Shown here in pieces: positions 15,524-27,850 of a stretch of DNA of 64,000 nt; positions within the stretch are counted from its first letter, which is position 1; the number at the start of each line of letters is the position of its first letter. Location of the stretch: NCBI RefSeq assembly GCF_000819885.1, contig NZ_CDBO01000040.1:92580-156579 (forward strand), read 5' to 3'. Position numbers and translations under genes: made by a program. Source of the DNA: Aeromonas fluvialis (GTDB taxonomy: Bacteria; Pseudomonadota; Gammaproteobacteria; Enterobacterales; Aeromonadaceae). Below the pieces are notes generated by a model, which was not told the origin of the DNA, did no database searches, and was given only the letters and a program-made list of their open reading frames with translations.

Positions 15524-17983
15524 ATGAGCAAATCCTGCTGCAATCATCAGCACGCCGCCCCCATCAAGGCCGTCAGCAAGGCGGCCCCCGGCCAGAGTGA
15601 ACATCACCACGATAGCCACTGCTGCGACAACACCACGCCCGTCAGTTGCTGTTCAACCCCGACGCCTCATGAGCACGCATCCCGTGACGGCAATGAATCA
15701 CCTGGGGATGAAGAGCCTCCCCGAGGAAGTTACCACGATAAAGCGTGCTGCAGTGCCCCCTTATCGCCGGCTCACGATCATAAGCATGAGCATGAGCATG
15801 AGCATGAGCACGATATGCCCCCTGCCGACCCGCTGGTTGCGCCGGAGCAAGGCAACAGCCGCCATAGCTGGCAGGTGATGGGAATGGATTGCCCCAGCTG
15901 CGCCCGCAAGATCGAGACCGCCGTCAGCCGGGTGAGCGGCGTGCAGCAGGCGCGCGTGCTGTTTGCCACCGAGAAGCTGGTGGTGGATCTGGCCCCCGGC
16001 CTCTCCCCCGATCCCGTCACCGCCGCCGTGCTGGCCGCAGGTTTCCAGCTCAAGGGGGAAAGTGCTGACAAGCAGGCAGCTGGCCGTAAGCAAGCTTCAC
16101 AACAGCCCCTGCAAGGCAATCTATTCGGTAACTTTTTGGGCAAATATTGGCAGCCCCTGTCACTGGCCGGCCTGATGTTGGTCGCCGCCCTGCTGCCGAA
16201 AGAGCTCGGTCAGCCACTCTTTACCCTGGCGACCCTCTGGGGTCTGTGGCCTATCTCCCGCAAGGCGTGGGCGCTGACCAAAAGCGGCTCCCCCTTTGCC
16301 ATCGAGACCCTGATGACGGTCGCCGCCGTGGGGGCCCTGTTCCTCGGCGAAACCGCCGAAGCGGCCATGGTGCTGCTGCTCTTTATGCTGGGTGAACATC
16401 TGGAGGCCTACGCCGCCGGGCGCGCTCGGGCCGGGGTCACAGCCCTGATGGCGCTGGTGCCTGACAAGGCGCTGCGGATCCGTACCACTGCCGAGGGCGA
16501 GATGCGGGAAGAGGTAGCTGCCGATGAGCTGCGTCCCGGCGATATCATCGAAATCGCCCCGGGTGCCCGTCTACCTGCCGACGCCCGCCTGCTCGACGCC
16601 CTCGGTGCATTTGACGAAAGCGCCCTGACCGGTGAGTCTATTCCGGTGGAACGCCGTCAGGGTGACAAAGTGCCGGCCGGCAGTCTGGCTGCCGATCGAG
16701 TGCTGCGCCTTGAAGTCGTCTCCGAGCCCGGCAACAACGCCATCGACCGCATTCTGCACCTCATCGAGGAGGCCGAAAGCCAGCGCGCGCCCATCGAGCG
16801 CTTTATCGACCGCTTCAGCCGCTGGTATACCCCGGCCATGATGCTGGTCGCCCTGCTGGTGGTGCTGGTGCCGCCCCTTGCCTTCGGCCAGAGCTGGGAC
16901 GAGTGGATCTATCGCGGACTGGCGCTGCTGCTGATCGGCTGTCCCTGCGCGCTGGTCATCTCCACCCCGGCAGCGGTCACCTCGGCGCTGGCCGCGGCAA
17001 CCCGTCAGGGGGCGCTGATCAAAGGGGGGGCCGCACTGGAACGACTGGCCCATATCGACACCGTAGCCTTTGACAAGACCGGCACCCTGACCCTGGGCAA
17101 GCCGCAACTGACCGAGCTGGTGAGCCTCAATGGCCAACCGGAGACCGAGTTGCTGGCACTGGCGGCTGCCATCGAGCAGGGCTCCCACCACCCGCTGGCC
17201 CGCGCCGTGGTCGCCAACGCGACCGAACAGGGGCTGACGCTGGCGGAGGCCCGCGACCTGCGAGCCCTACCGGGCATGGGCGTTGAGGGACGCATCAACG
17301 GCGAACTGTGGCAACTGCTGGCACCGAGCCGGGTGGCGGCCCTGAATATGGAACAGCAAACCCGGATTGCTTCGCTGGAGCGGCAGGGCAAGACCGTTGT
17401 GGTGCTCTGCCAGAGCAGCGATGCTCAGGCGTTGCCAGTCGCCCTGCTGGCGCTGCGGGATCAGATCCGGCCGGAGGCGGCGGCTGCGCTGCAAGAACTC
17501 CATCAGCTCGGGCTCAACAGCATCATGTTAACCGGGGATAACCCCCGTGCCGCCGAGGCGATCGCCACCGAGCTGGGCATGGGCTGGCGTGCCGGTCTGC
17601 TGCCGGAGAACAAGGTAGAAGAGATCGCCAAGCTGGCCAGCACCCGGAAGGTTGCCATGATCGGCGATGGCATCAACGATGCCCCCGCCATGAAACGGGC
17701 CAGTATCGGCATCGCCATGGGGGGCGGCACCGATGTGGCGCTGGAGACCGCCGATGCGGCGCTGACCCACAACCAGCTCGGCGGCATCGCCGCCATGATC
17801 CGGCTGTCGCGGGCCGCGCTGGCCAACATCCACCAGAATATCGCGCTGGCACTGGGACTGAAGGCCCTCTTCCTGGTCACCAGTCTGCTCGGCATCACCG
17901 GCCTGTGGATTGCTGTGTTGGCCGACACCGGCGCCACCGCGCTGGTCACTGCCAACGCCCTGCGGCTGTTGCGCAAGCGCTGA
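15524..17983 (+). CDS. zntA: P1B-type Zn/Cd/Pb-translocating ATPase ZntA
   Basis: An 819-aa inner-membrane pump that exports zinc, cadmium or lead. The first 110 residues carry four Cys pairs (C5-C6, C33-C34, C42-C43, C75-C76) and a His-Glu tract (residues 86-96), then the heavy-metal-associated domain with GMDCPSC (120-126). The membrane CPC motif is at 473-475, the phosphorylation site DKTGTLT starts at D517, and the hinge GDGINDAP includes D715. The CPC with zinc-type flanks supports ZntA over a copper pump. The ATG at 15524 follows AGAGGG; the upstream open frame crosses the promoter and is rejected. Transcription probably comes from the MerR-type promoter at 15437-15468. Confidence 0.93.
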   Translation: MSKSCCNHQHAAPIKAVSKAAPGQSEHHHDSHCCDNTTPVSCCSTPTPHEHASRDGNESPGDEEPPRGSYHDKACCSAPLSPAHDHKHEHEHEHEHDMPPADPLVAPEQGNSRHSWQVMGMDCPSCARKIETAVSRVSGVQQARVLFATEKLVVDLAPGLSPDPVTAAVLAAGFQLKGESADKQAAGRKQASQQPLQGNLFGNFLGKYWQPLSLAGLMLVAALLPKELGQPLFTLATLWGLWPISRKAWALTKSGSPFAIETLMTVAAVGALFLGETAEAAMVLLLFMLGEHLEAYAAGRARAGVTALMALVPDKALRIRTTAEGEMREEVAADELRPGDIIEIAPGARLPADARLLDALGAFDESALTGESIPVERRQGDKVPAGSLAADRVLRLEVVSEPGNNAIDRILHLIEEAESQRAPIERFIDRFSRWYTPAMMLVALLVVLVPPLAFGQSWDEWIYRGLALLLIGCPCALVISTPAAVTSALAAATRQGALIKGGAALERLAHIDTVAFDKTGTLTLGKPQLTELVSLNGQPETELLALAAAIEQGSHHPLARAVVANATEQGLTLAEARDLRALPGMGVEGRINGELWQLLAPSRVAALNMEQQTRIASLERQGKTVVVLCQSSDAQALPVALLALRDQIRPEAAAALQELHQLGLNSIMLTGDNPRAAEAIATELGMGWRAGLLPENKVEEIAKLASTRKVAMIGDGINDAPAMKRASIGIAMGGGTDVALETADAALTHNQLGGIAAMIRLSRAALANIHQNIALALGLKALFLVTSLLGITGLWIAVLADTGATALVTANALRLLRKR
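15785..15808 (+). repeat. CATGAG hexamer repeat in zntA
   Basis: Four perfect in-frame copies of CATGAG encode His-Glu pairs at residues 88-95, bordered by further His codons. Copy changes by slippage would alter the length of the metal-binding tract without a frameshift. Confidence 0.8.
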
Positions 17984-18016
17984 TCCCGCACAGCCAGAAA
18001 CCGTGAAATAACCAAT

Positions 18017-18041
18017 GCCGCCCCACCGGGGCGGCTTTTTT
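18017..18041 (+). terminator. Terminator of zntA
   Basis: GCCGCCCC (18017-18024) and GGGGCGGC (18028-18035) with a 3-base loop, then six T. It is 33 bases past the zntA stop. Confidence 0.9.
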
Positions 18042-18060
18042 GCAGCCGGTGGCGGAAAAT

Positions 18061-18094
18061 AAAAAGCGCGCCTGCCGGTCGGCAGTCGCGCTTT
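18061..18094 (-). terminator. Terminator of the pullulanase gene
   Basis: AAAGCGCG (18063-18070) pairs with CGCGCTTT (18087-18094), with an inner TGCCG/CGGCA stem. On the minus strand the stem is followed by TTATTTTCC. It lies about 90 bases past the pullulanase stop. Confidence 0.75.
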
Positions 18095-18181
18095 GCTTAC
18101 TCTCTCGGAGTTATCCCACCCTTGGCAAGGTGGAAATCAACCCGGGGACGCCGAGCCAGCCCCCAGGCTCAATGGGATTGC

Positions 18182-22222
<4,041 letters not shown>

Positions 22223-22353
22223 ATTTTTATAATTCCCGCTGTAGTTAGTCTCGATAGTCGAGCACCTGGTCATTGCCAGGCGGTGTCATATTAATCAGCG
22301 GCAATCGATTCAAATGTGAGCGGAAGGGCAAAAAAACCATCCTGTTTCAGCAA

Positions 22354-22367
22354 GATAACGTTTTCAG
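22354..22367. promoter_or_regulatory. LacI-family-like operator upstream of pullulanase
   Basis: GATAACGTTTTCAG, which reads CTGAAAACGTTATC on the gene strand, is a near-palindrome with the AACGTT core typical of LacI/GalR-family operators. It lies 132 bases before the pullulanase start. The same 14 bases occur at 49214-49227 upstream of the alpha-amylase gene. The region 22223-22484 also holds TTTCAG/CTGAAA half sites close by but no other gene. Confidence 0.6.
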
Positions 22368-22484
22368 GCTGAAACTTCGATCCGGCTCACAGACCTCGCG
22401 GTCATTTGGCCTCATATCTGGAAAACGGCAGTCACAGGGTCAGAAAAGCAATGTCTGATCCAGTGGATAGACAAGGAGTTAGCG

Positions 22485-22898
22485 ATGAAACGGATTGAAG
22501 AGCAGGCAAGACGACTCGATCAGGAGTATCAGGCGATCGGGCAACTGTTCGACCAGTTCTGCCAGCAGGCTGGTGCCCTGGCCGAACAGTATCACTTCTT
22601 CAACTGGCCCGATTATGAAGACTCGCCCCCGTTGAGCCGCGCCTTCACCCTGCTCGGGGAACCCCGCGAGCTGCGGCTGCGCTGTCAGCCCGGTGAGCGC
22701 TCCGCCCTCAATGGCCTGATCCAGGTGGTCTCGGAGGATGGCGCTATCGATGCCAGCCTCGGGTTTCGCGCCGATGGCCAGTTGCTGCTGGAGTCCGGCA
22801 AGCTGCTGGACAACCCGCCAGGACTGCTGCTCAAGCTGATGCTCGGCGCGATCTGGCAACAGAAACCGCAGGCCGATCTCGCACAACAGGAGCACTAG
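22485..22898 (+). CDS. Hypothetical protein, 137 aa
   Basis: I do not recognise the family. ATG 22485 is preceded by AAGGAG at a good distance. The first 35 residues form a likely coiled helix (KRIEEQARRLDQEYQAIGQ), followed by a beta-rich region, FNWPDYEDSPPLSRAFTLLGEPRELRLRC in part, and a hydrophobic C-terminal helix (GLLLKLMLGAIWQQ). There is no signal peptide. It stands between the divergent pullulanase gene and the convergent mscS-like gene, with no partner. The ribosome site and neighbour-like codon use make it likely real. Confidence 0.6.
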   Translation: MKRIEEQARRLDQEYQAIGQLFDQFCQQAGALAEQYHFFNWPDYEDSPPLSRAFTLLGEPRELRLRCQPGERSALNGLIQVVSEDGAIDASLGFRADGQLLLESGKLLDNPPGLLLKLMLGAIWQQKPQADLAQQEH

Positions 22899-23048
22899 CA
22901 GCAGGGCCAATTGTTAACTCGCTCGGGCCATAACGAAAGCAGGAAGCATCCATAATAGTCTGCATCTGTTCAATGCTGGAGTGATGGGATGACGCCAGAG
23001 CATCATGCCTCGCTACGCCCAGTCTGCTCGGCAGCAGATGCTTTGCTG

Positions 23049-23561
23049 CTATTCCGGCTGCAACGGATCCGCCACCTTCCCCTCCAGCCGCCTGACCGGT
23101 TTTTGCAGGATCAGGTTGGCCGGATAGGTGACCAGATCGCCGTTGTCATCGCGCACCCGCACGTAGAAGAGACCAATCTCTGTGATGACGCCGGTGACCG
23201 AATCATCCTTGTCAAGGATGCGGATCCGATCGCCAATTCGGTAGGGAAAGGCGAAGAAGATGGTAATGCTGGCGGTGATATTGGAGAGGATCGACCACTG
23301 GGCCACCATGGCGACCCCCAGCACCGCGAAGAAGGACGACGCGAGCACCACCAGTCGAGAAAAGTCCAGTCCCCACAGACCGACCAGCACCAGCAAGGTG
23401 GCGCATCCGAGCAGAAAGTGGAAAACATGTTCCACATAGATGACCCGGCTTTCACTTACCTGCTTGCTCTGACCGAGCGTCATCAAGCTCTTGTGGATCA
23501 GCCGCCGGATCAGGGTATGTCCCAGCAACAGCAGTAGTGTGAACCCTATTGATTGCCACAT
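23049..23561 (-). CDS. Small MscS-family mechanosensitive channel protein
   Basis: A 170-aa inner-membrane protein with two or three N-terminal helices. The pore-lining helix resembles MscS TM3 (SSFFAVLGVAMVAQWSILSNITA, in part), and the beta domain contains YRIGDRIRI and ETEIG-like GVITEIGLFYVRVRDDNGD followed by YPANLILQKPV. Members relieve turgor at hypo-osmotic shock, but this one is shorter than E. coli MscS (286 aa) and lacks its C-terminal alpha-beta cage, so gating may differ or it may be a minor channel. It lies 10 bases after the zntB-like gene on the same strand, so the two are probably co-transcribed. Confidence 0.85.
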   Translation of the reverse strand: MWQSIGFTLLLLLGHTLIRRLIHKSLMTLGQSKQVSESRVIYVEHVFHFLLGCATLLVLVGLWGLDFSRLVVLASSFFAVLGVAMVAQWSILSNITASITIFFAFPYRIGDRIRILDKDDSVTGVITEIGLFYVRVRDDNGDLVTYPANLILQKPVRRLEGKVADPLQPE

Positions 23562-23571
23562 GTTACGCCCC

Positions 23572-24537
23572 CTACCACCAGCGTCTGTACTTGAGCCAGA
23601 TAGCCAGACCGATCGCCAGCGTCACCAGCCAACCACAGAAGACCCAGAAAGCGATCGAACTCTCGGCCCCGGGCATCCCGCCGAGGTTGATGCCAAACAG
23701 GCCGGTCAGGAAACTGGCAGGCAAAAACAGCAACGCCATCACTGACATCTGGTAAGCCCGGCTGTTGGTCGCCTCCGTCATCAGATTATTGATCTCGTCT
23801 GCCAGTACCGCAGTGCGCGCCACCCCGGCATCAAGATCATCGAGCCAGCGCCGCAGCCGGTCGGCGATATCGAGCAGACGGCGGCGATCATCCTCATCCA
23901 GCCAGCTGATCTTCTCATTGGCCAGGCGGGCCACCAGATCTCGCTGGGGAGAGAGATAACGGCGGATAATGATGAGCTGTTTGCGGATCAGCGCCAGCTG
24001 GCCATTGGCGGGCAGGTCGCGTACCAACACCATCTCTTCCAGATCGAGGATCTTGTCATGCAGCTCCTCAACAAACTCTCCCGCCCGATCCGTGAGGGCA
24101 TCGCACATTTCCACCAGCCAGTCGCCCGGCGAGTCGGCACCGCCCCCCAGTTCGAGCTGGTTGAACACATCGAGCTCTGAGAGCAGTGGACGACGACGGC
24201 TGCTGATGATGAGATCCGGGGTAATGAAGATGCGCAACGCCACCATCTCTTCGGGCCTGTGCTCCCTGTTGTGGTTGATGCCACGCAAGACCAGCAGCAC
24301 TGTATCCCCCATTCGTACCAGTTTGGGGCGACTGCTCTGACCGAGCAGCGACTCTTTAGCCGCCTCGCTGAGCAAGGGGCTCTGCAGCAGCCAGCGGGCA
24401 GCCTCAGGGTTGCCATAATCCAGATGCAGCCAGCCGGGGTGTGCCGCCGGGACCTCGCTTCCTGCTGCGAGCGGCGCCATGCCCCCCTTGCCATCCAGGG
24501 TCAGGGCATAAATTACATCAGTGGGCACCCGATCCAT
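23572..24537 (-). CDS. zntB: CorA-family zinc transporter ZntB-like
   Basis: A 321-aa CorA superfamily metal transporter. A large cytoplasmic domain with long helices (EFVEELHDKILDLEEMVL; LRRWLDDLDAGVARTAVLADEI) leads to two C-terminal helices with the signature loop GLFGINLGGMPG, where CorA has GMN and ZntB has GVN/GIN. The last residues KYRRWW match ZntB-type ends. ZntB mediates zinc flux across the inner membrane, with direction debated. ATG 24537 has AGGAGACGAG before it. It forms a two-gene unit with the small MscS-like channel. Confidence 0.87.
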   Translation of the reverse strand: MDRVPTDVIYALTLDGKGGMAPLAAGSEVPAAHPGWLHLDYGNPEAARWLLQSPLLSEAAKESLLGQSSRPKLVRMGDTVLLVLRGINHNREHRPEEMVALRIFITPDLIISSRRRPLLSELDVFNQLELGGGADSPGDWLVEMCDALTDRAGEFVEELHDKILDLEEMVLVRDLPANGQLALIRKQLIIIRRYLSPQRDLVARLANEKISWLDEDDRRRLLDIADRLRRWLDDLDAGVARTAVLADEINNLMTEATNSRAYQMSVMALLFLPASFLTGLFGINLGGMPGAESSIAFWVFCGWLVTLAIGLAIWLKYRRWW

Positions 24538-24677
24538 CTCGTCTCCTTCTCGTTGCATGTGCTGGGCCCAGCTTACACCAAAGGCGGGGCGGACTCAGCC
24601 CCGCGCCGGACGGAAGATAGCTGTGTTAACATGCCCACTCCCGTTTTTTGCCCGCTTTAACTACAGGAAACCATGCC

Positions 24678-25127
24678 ATGCCCATCTGGGTTGATGCCGA
24701 TGCCTGCCCCATTCCGGTCAAGGAGATCCTCTACCGCGCCGCCCACCGCGCCCAGGTCGTCACCACCCTGGTGGCCAATCAGGGGTTGCGGGTGCCGCCC
24801 TCACCCTTTATCAAGACCCAGCAGGTGGAGAAGGGATTCGATGTGGCAGATCATGTCATTGCCCAGCAGGTTAAGCCCGGCGATCTGGTGATCACCGGCG
24901 ATATTCCCCTCGCCGCCTGGGTCATCGATGCCGGTGGTCAGGCGCTCAACCCTCGCGGCGAGATCTACACCCGCGAGACCATCAAGGCGCGGCTCGGCAT
25001 GCGCAACTTTATGGAAGAGCTGCGCTCAGCCGGCGTGCAGACCGGCGGCCCGGCCCCCTTCAACGCCGCCGACAAGCAGCGATTCGCCAACGCCCTCGAC
25101 AAGTGGCTGGTCAAAGGCAAGCTGTAA
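24678..25127 (+). CDS. yaiI: YaiI/YqxD family protein (UPF0178)
   Basis: A 149-aa cytoplasmic protein of the UPF0178 family, a PIN-like nuclease fold by family prediction with unknown substrate. The conserved N-terminus [18 protein letters not shown] holds the Asp residues of the presumed metal site, followed by [34 protein letters not shown] and GRIYT-like [12 protein letters not shown] 24678 fits the family start; the upstream extension of ten codons is dropped. It stands alone, ending at a terminator 14 bases downstream. Confidence 0.92.
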   Translation: MPIWVDADACPIPVKEILYRAAHRAQVVTTLVANQGLRVPPSPFIKTQQVEKGFDVADHVIAQQVKPGDLVITGDIPLAAWVIDAGGQALNPRGEIYTRETIKARLGMRNFMEELRSAGVQTGGPAPFNAADKQRFANALDKWLVKGKL

Positions 25128-25140
25128 AGAGACCCTAAAG

Positions 25141-25162
25141 GCGCCCTTGCTGGGCGCTTTTT
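25141..25162 (+). terminator. Terminator of yaiI
   Basis: GCGCCC (25141-25146) and GGGCGC (25152-25157) with a 5-base loop, five T following and A-rich bases before it. Confidence 0.85.
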
Positions 25163-25252
25163 AGCCGTAACATCCTGATTTTTAAAATAACAGCTGACCA
25201 CAACCATCAGGCTGGTAAGATGCGCCGCCATCTTGTCCACACCGTAATCATC

Positions 25253-25759
25253 ATGACCGCTCAAGGGCACCTGCTCTTCTCCGTTACCTGCACCCTGATC
25301 GCCCACAAACTGCAGCTCACTCCGGCCCTGGCCGATGCCAGCCTGTGGCAGACCATACCCGCCGCCCTGGCCAGCGCCCTGTTGCCCGACCTCGATCACC
25401 CCAGATCCGTGCTGGGACAGCGACTGCCGTGGATCGCCAAACCCCTGTCACGGCTGCTTGGTCATCGCGGCTTCACCCACAGCCTGCTGGCCGTCGCCGC
25501 CGCCATTTGGGGGCTCAATCAAAGCCTGCCACCGGGCACCCTGTCGATGGGGATCAAGGATGCCCTGATCGTCGGTTATCTCAGTCATCTGCTGGGGGAC
25601 TGGCTCACCCCGGCAGGCATTCCGCTCTTCTGGCCCATCAAGCGCCGCTTCCGGCTGCCGGGCTGGCCACTGCGCAGTGGCGGCGCCATCGAAACCGGCT
25701 TTTGCACCCTCACCCTGCTGGTTGCCAGTTGGTGGACCAGCGGTCTCCCCTTGCACTAG
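25253..25759 (+). CDS. YdjM-like membrane-bound metal-dependent hydrolase (DUF457)
   Basis: A 168-aa inner-membrane protein. Signature elements are the N-terminal MTAQGHLLFS, with a His on the first helix, then ALLPDLDHPRSVLGQ and LGHRGFTHSLLAVA, with Asp and His residues that form the putative metal site, and YLSHLLGDWLTPAGIPLFWPI. The YdjM/DUF457 family is predicted to be a metal-dependent hydrolase, possibly of lipids, and E. coli YdjM is SOS-induced; no LexA site was recognised here. ATG 25253 is chosen at the conserved start. The gene is single. Confidence 0.87.
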   Translation: MTAQGHLLFSVTCTLIAHKLQLTPALADASLWQTIPAALASALLPDLDHPRSVLGQRLPWIAKPLSRLLGHRGFTHSLLAVAAAIWGLNQSLPPGTLSMGIKDALIVGYLSHLLGDWLTPAGIPLFWPIKRRFRLPGWPLRSGGAIETGFCTLTLLVASWWTSGLPLH

Positions 25760-25882
25760 CACAGGATGGTAAGAGGGAGGCGGGGGGCGTTCAAATTTCC
25801 GCCACATCCGGTGCCACATTCTGGTATGATGCGCGGCCTTAGCGCTCGCGCATCCCCGTTTTCTCCGATATAGAGTCCTTTT

Positions 25883-27262
25883 GTGAACAACAGCGAATTT
25901 AGCAGCCTCAATCTCTCCCCCGCCCTGCAAGAGAACCTCACCAGCCTGGGTTACCTGCAGATGACCCCGATCCAGGCCCAGAGCCTGCCCCTGGTGCTCG
26001 ATGGCAAAGACCTGATCGCCAAGGCAAAAACCGGCAGCGGCAAGACTGCCGCCTTCGGCCTCGGCCTGCTGGCCAAGCTCAACGTCAACCGCCTCGAAGT
26101 GCAGGCGCTGGTGCTCTGCCCGACCCGCGAACTGGCGGATCAGGTGGCTCAGGAGATCCGTCGTCTGGCGCGCGCCCTGCCCAACGTCAAGCTGGTCACC
26201 CTGTGCGGCGGCACCCCGACCGCACCTCAGTCCGCCACCCTGAGCTTTGGTGCCCACATTGCCGTCGGCACCCCGGGTCGTATTCTCAAGCATCTGGAGC
26301 AAGGCACGCTGGAGCTATCCGGCCTCAAGACGCTGGTGCTGGACGAAGCGGATCGCATGCTGGACATGGGCTTTGGCGAAGATATCAACCGGGTCATCAG
26401 CTATGCCCCCGAGCGCCGTCAGACCCTGCTCTTCTCCGCCACCTATCCGGAAGGGATCGCCCAGATGAGCCGTGGCGTGCAGCGCAATCCGGTCGAGGTG
26501 AGCGTGGAGTCCCTGCACGAAGGCAGCGCCATCGAACAGAAGCTCTACGAAGTGCCTGCCGGTCAGCGCCTCGATGCCCTCACCTGGCTGCTGAGCCACT
26601 ACCAGCCGAGCTCCTGCGTGGTGTTCTGCAACACCAAGCGCGCCTGTAACGACGTGGCCGACCATCTGGCTGCCAAGGGCTTCTCGGCGCTGGCATTGAA
26701 CGGCGATCTGGAACAGCGCGAGCGGGATCAGGTGCTGGTGCGCTTTGCCAACGGCAGCGCCACCATTCTGGTGGCCACCGACGTGGCGGCCCGTGGTCTC
26801 GACATCAAGGAGCTGGGCGCCGTCATCAACTACGAGCTGACCTATGATCCGGAAGTGCACGTGCATCGCATCGGCCGTACCGGTCGTGCCGGCCAGCAGG
26901 GTCTGGCTCTGAGCCTCTATCAGCCGAACGAGGCCCAGCGCGTCAACTTCATCGAAGAGTACCAGCAGGCCCCGATGCCGCTGGGTGATCTCGACAGCAT
27001 CGGCCGCGATATCAAGCCGATCGCCCCGCAGATGGTGACCCTCTCCATCGATGCGGGTCGCAAGACCAAGGTGCGGGCCGGTGACATTCTAGGCGCCCTG
27101 ACTGGCGAAGGCGGCATTGCCGGCGCCGATGTCGGCAAGATCCAGATCGCCGAGCAGTACTCCTACGTCGCGGTGAAGCGCAGCGTAGGGAGCGCCGCCC
27201 TCAAGCGGTTGCAGGAAGGCAAGATCAAGGGTCGCAGCTACCGCGCCCGCAAACTGGGCTAA
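25883..27262 (+). CDS. dbpA: ATP-dependent RNA helicase DbpA
   Basis: A 459-aa DEAD-box helicase that acts on helix 92 of 23S rRNA in 50S assembly. The helicase core shows motif I AKTGSGKT (48-55), PTREL, TPGR, DEAD near 152-155, SAT, and HRIGRTGRAG. The C-terminal RNA-binding domain after about residue 385 (LSIDAGRKTKVRAGDILGALTG, in part, and IQIAEQYSYVAVK) is the feature that names DbpA, since it gives rRNA specificity. The start codon is GTG at 25883, a common choice here, although no strong ribosome site was visible. The gene is single and ends at a terminator. Confidence 0.95.
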   Translation: MNNSEFSSLNLSPALQENLTSLGYLQMTPIQAQSLPLVLDGKDLIAKAKTGSGKTAAFGLGLLAKLNVNRLEVQALVLCPTRELADQVAQEIRRLARALPNVKLVTLCGGTPTAPQSATLSFGAHIAVGTPGRILKHLEQGTLELSGLKTLVLDEADRMLDMGFGEDINRVISYAPERRQTLLFSATYPEGIAQMSRGVQRNPVEVSVESLHEGSAIEQKLYEVPAGQRLDALTWLLSHYQPSSCVVFCNTKRACNDVADHLAAKGFSALALNGDLEQRERDQVLVRFANGSATILVATDVAARGLDIKELGAVINYELTYDPEVHVHRIGRTGRAGQQGLALSLYQPNEAQRVNFIEEYQQAPMPLGDLDSIGRDIKPIAPQMVTLSIDAGRKTKVRAGDILGALTGEGGIAGADVGKIQIAEQYSYVAVKRSVGSAALKRLQEGKIKGRSYRARKLG

Positions 27263-27290
27263 GGTTCTTTGCAAGCCGTTAGCCAGACCA

Positions 27291-27314
27291 CAGGCGCCTG
27301 ACAGGCGCCTGTTT
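27291..27314. terminator. Terminator of dbpA
   Basis: Two copies of the palindrome CAGGCGCCTG (27291-27300 and 27302-27311) separated by one base can form a long stem, followed by TTTCAT. Confidence 0.7.
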
Positions 27315-27351
27315 CATATCTCCGATGCCGCCATGCGGCAAGACAGGCACC

Positions 27352-27642
27352 ATGACCCAAGCAATCCAAACCGATGTGAGCTGCCAGAACTGCGAAGCCT
27401 GCTGCTGCCGCCTCGAAGTGATGCTCTTTACCGATACCGGCGTGCCGGACCGTTATGTACTGGAAAGGGAAGGCGAGATACCGGTTATGCGCCGGCTGGA
27501 CGATGGCTGGTGCGCTGCCCTCGACCGCAACACCATGATGTGCCGTATCTACGAGGTGCGGCCGCTGATCTGCCGCGAATTCGAAATGGGTGAGCCCGAC
27601 TGCGTTGACGAGCGGGACAAGTGGTTTATCACCCTGAAGTGA
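27352..27642 (+). CDS. YkgJ family cysteine-cluster protein
   Basis: A 96-aa protein of the YkgJ (CxxCxxCC zinc or iron-sulfur cluster) family. The cluster SCQNCEACCCRLE lies at residues 9-21, and the C-terminal MMCRIYEVRPLICREFEMGEPDC carries further Cys residues that complete the site. A metal is probably bound, but its role is unknown. ATG 27352 follows the terminator of dbpA. Directly downstream the last third of the gene is repeated in degraded form (27663-27789), so a duplication has touched the 3' end. Confidence 0.85.
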   Translation: MTQAIQTDVSCQNCEACCCRLEVMLFTDTGVPDRYVLEREGEIPVMRRLDDGWCAALDRNTMMCRIYEVRPLICREFEMGEPDCVDERDKWFITLK

Positions 27643-27789
27643 CCCGGACGCTCGACCGCACTCTCGACCACACTACCCGCGATGATGTGCCACATCCATG
27701 AGATGCGGCCGCTGACCTGCCGTGAAATCGAAATGGGCGAGCCCGATTGCGTCGACGAACGGGACAAGTGGTTTATCAAGCTGGCGTAA
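27520..27789. repeat. Tandem duplication of the ykgJ-like 3' end
   Basis: The gene's 3' part at 27520-27642 repeats at 27663-27789. Both copies share CTCGACC, then ATGATGTGCC, and the frame GEPDCVDERDKWFI. The offset is 143 bases upstream of ATGATG and 147 downstream, so the copies differ by a 4-base insertion. Scattered substitutions, mostly synonymous or conservative, show it is not a recent copy. Confidence 0.85.
27682..27789 (+). pseudogene. Degenerate second copy of the ykgJ-like C-terminus
   Basis: The duplicate keeps an open frame of 35 codons from ATG 27682 to TAA 27787 that matches the C-terminus of the intact gene (RPLTCRE.EMGEPDCVDERDKWFI.LA). The N-terminal cysteine cluster is absent, and the 4-base insertion before ATGATG breaks continuity with anything upstream. 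It could give a short peptide if a ribosome started there, but no ribosome site is apparent. It is most simply a gene fragment. Confidence 0.7.
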
Positions 27790-27850
27790 ATGGTGGAGAG
27801 GGCGTTCAAGGCCCTTTTGATTGTTGGCGTTGGCGACCGGTGGTGATCCG

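Noticed and set aside
22310..22330. TGTGAGCGGA as a CRP site before pullulanase
   Set aside because: Only one half (TGTGA) is present; the matching TCACA half at the correct distance is missing.
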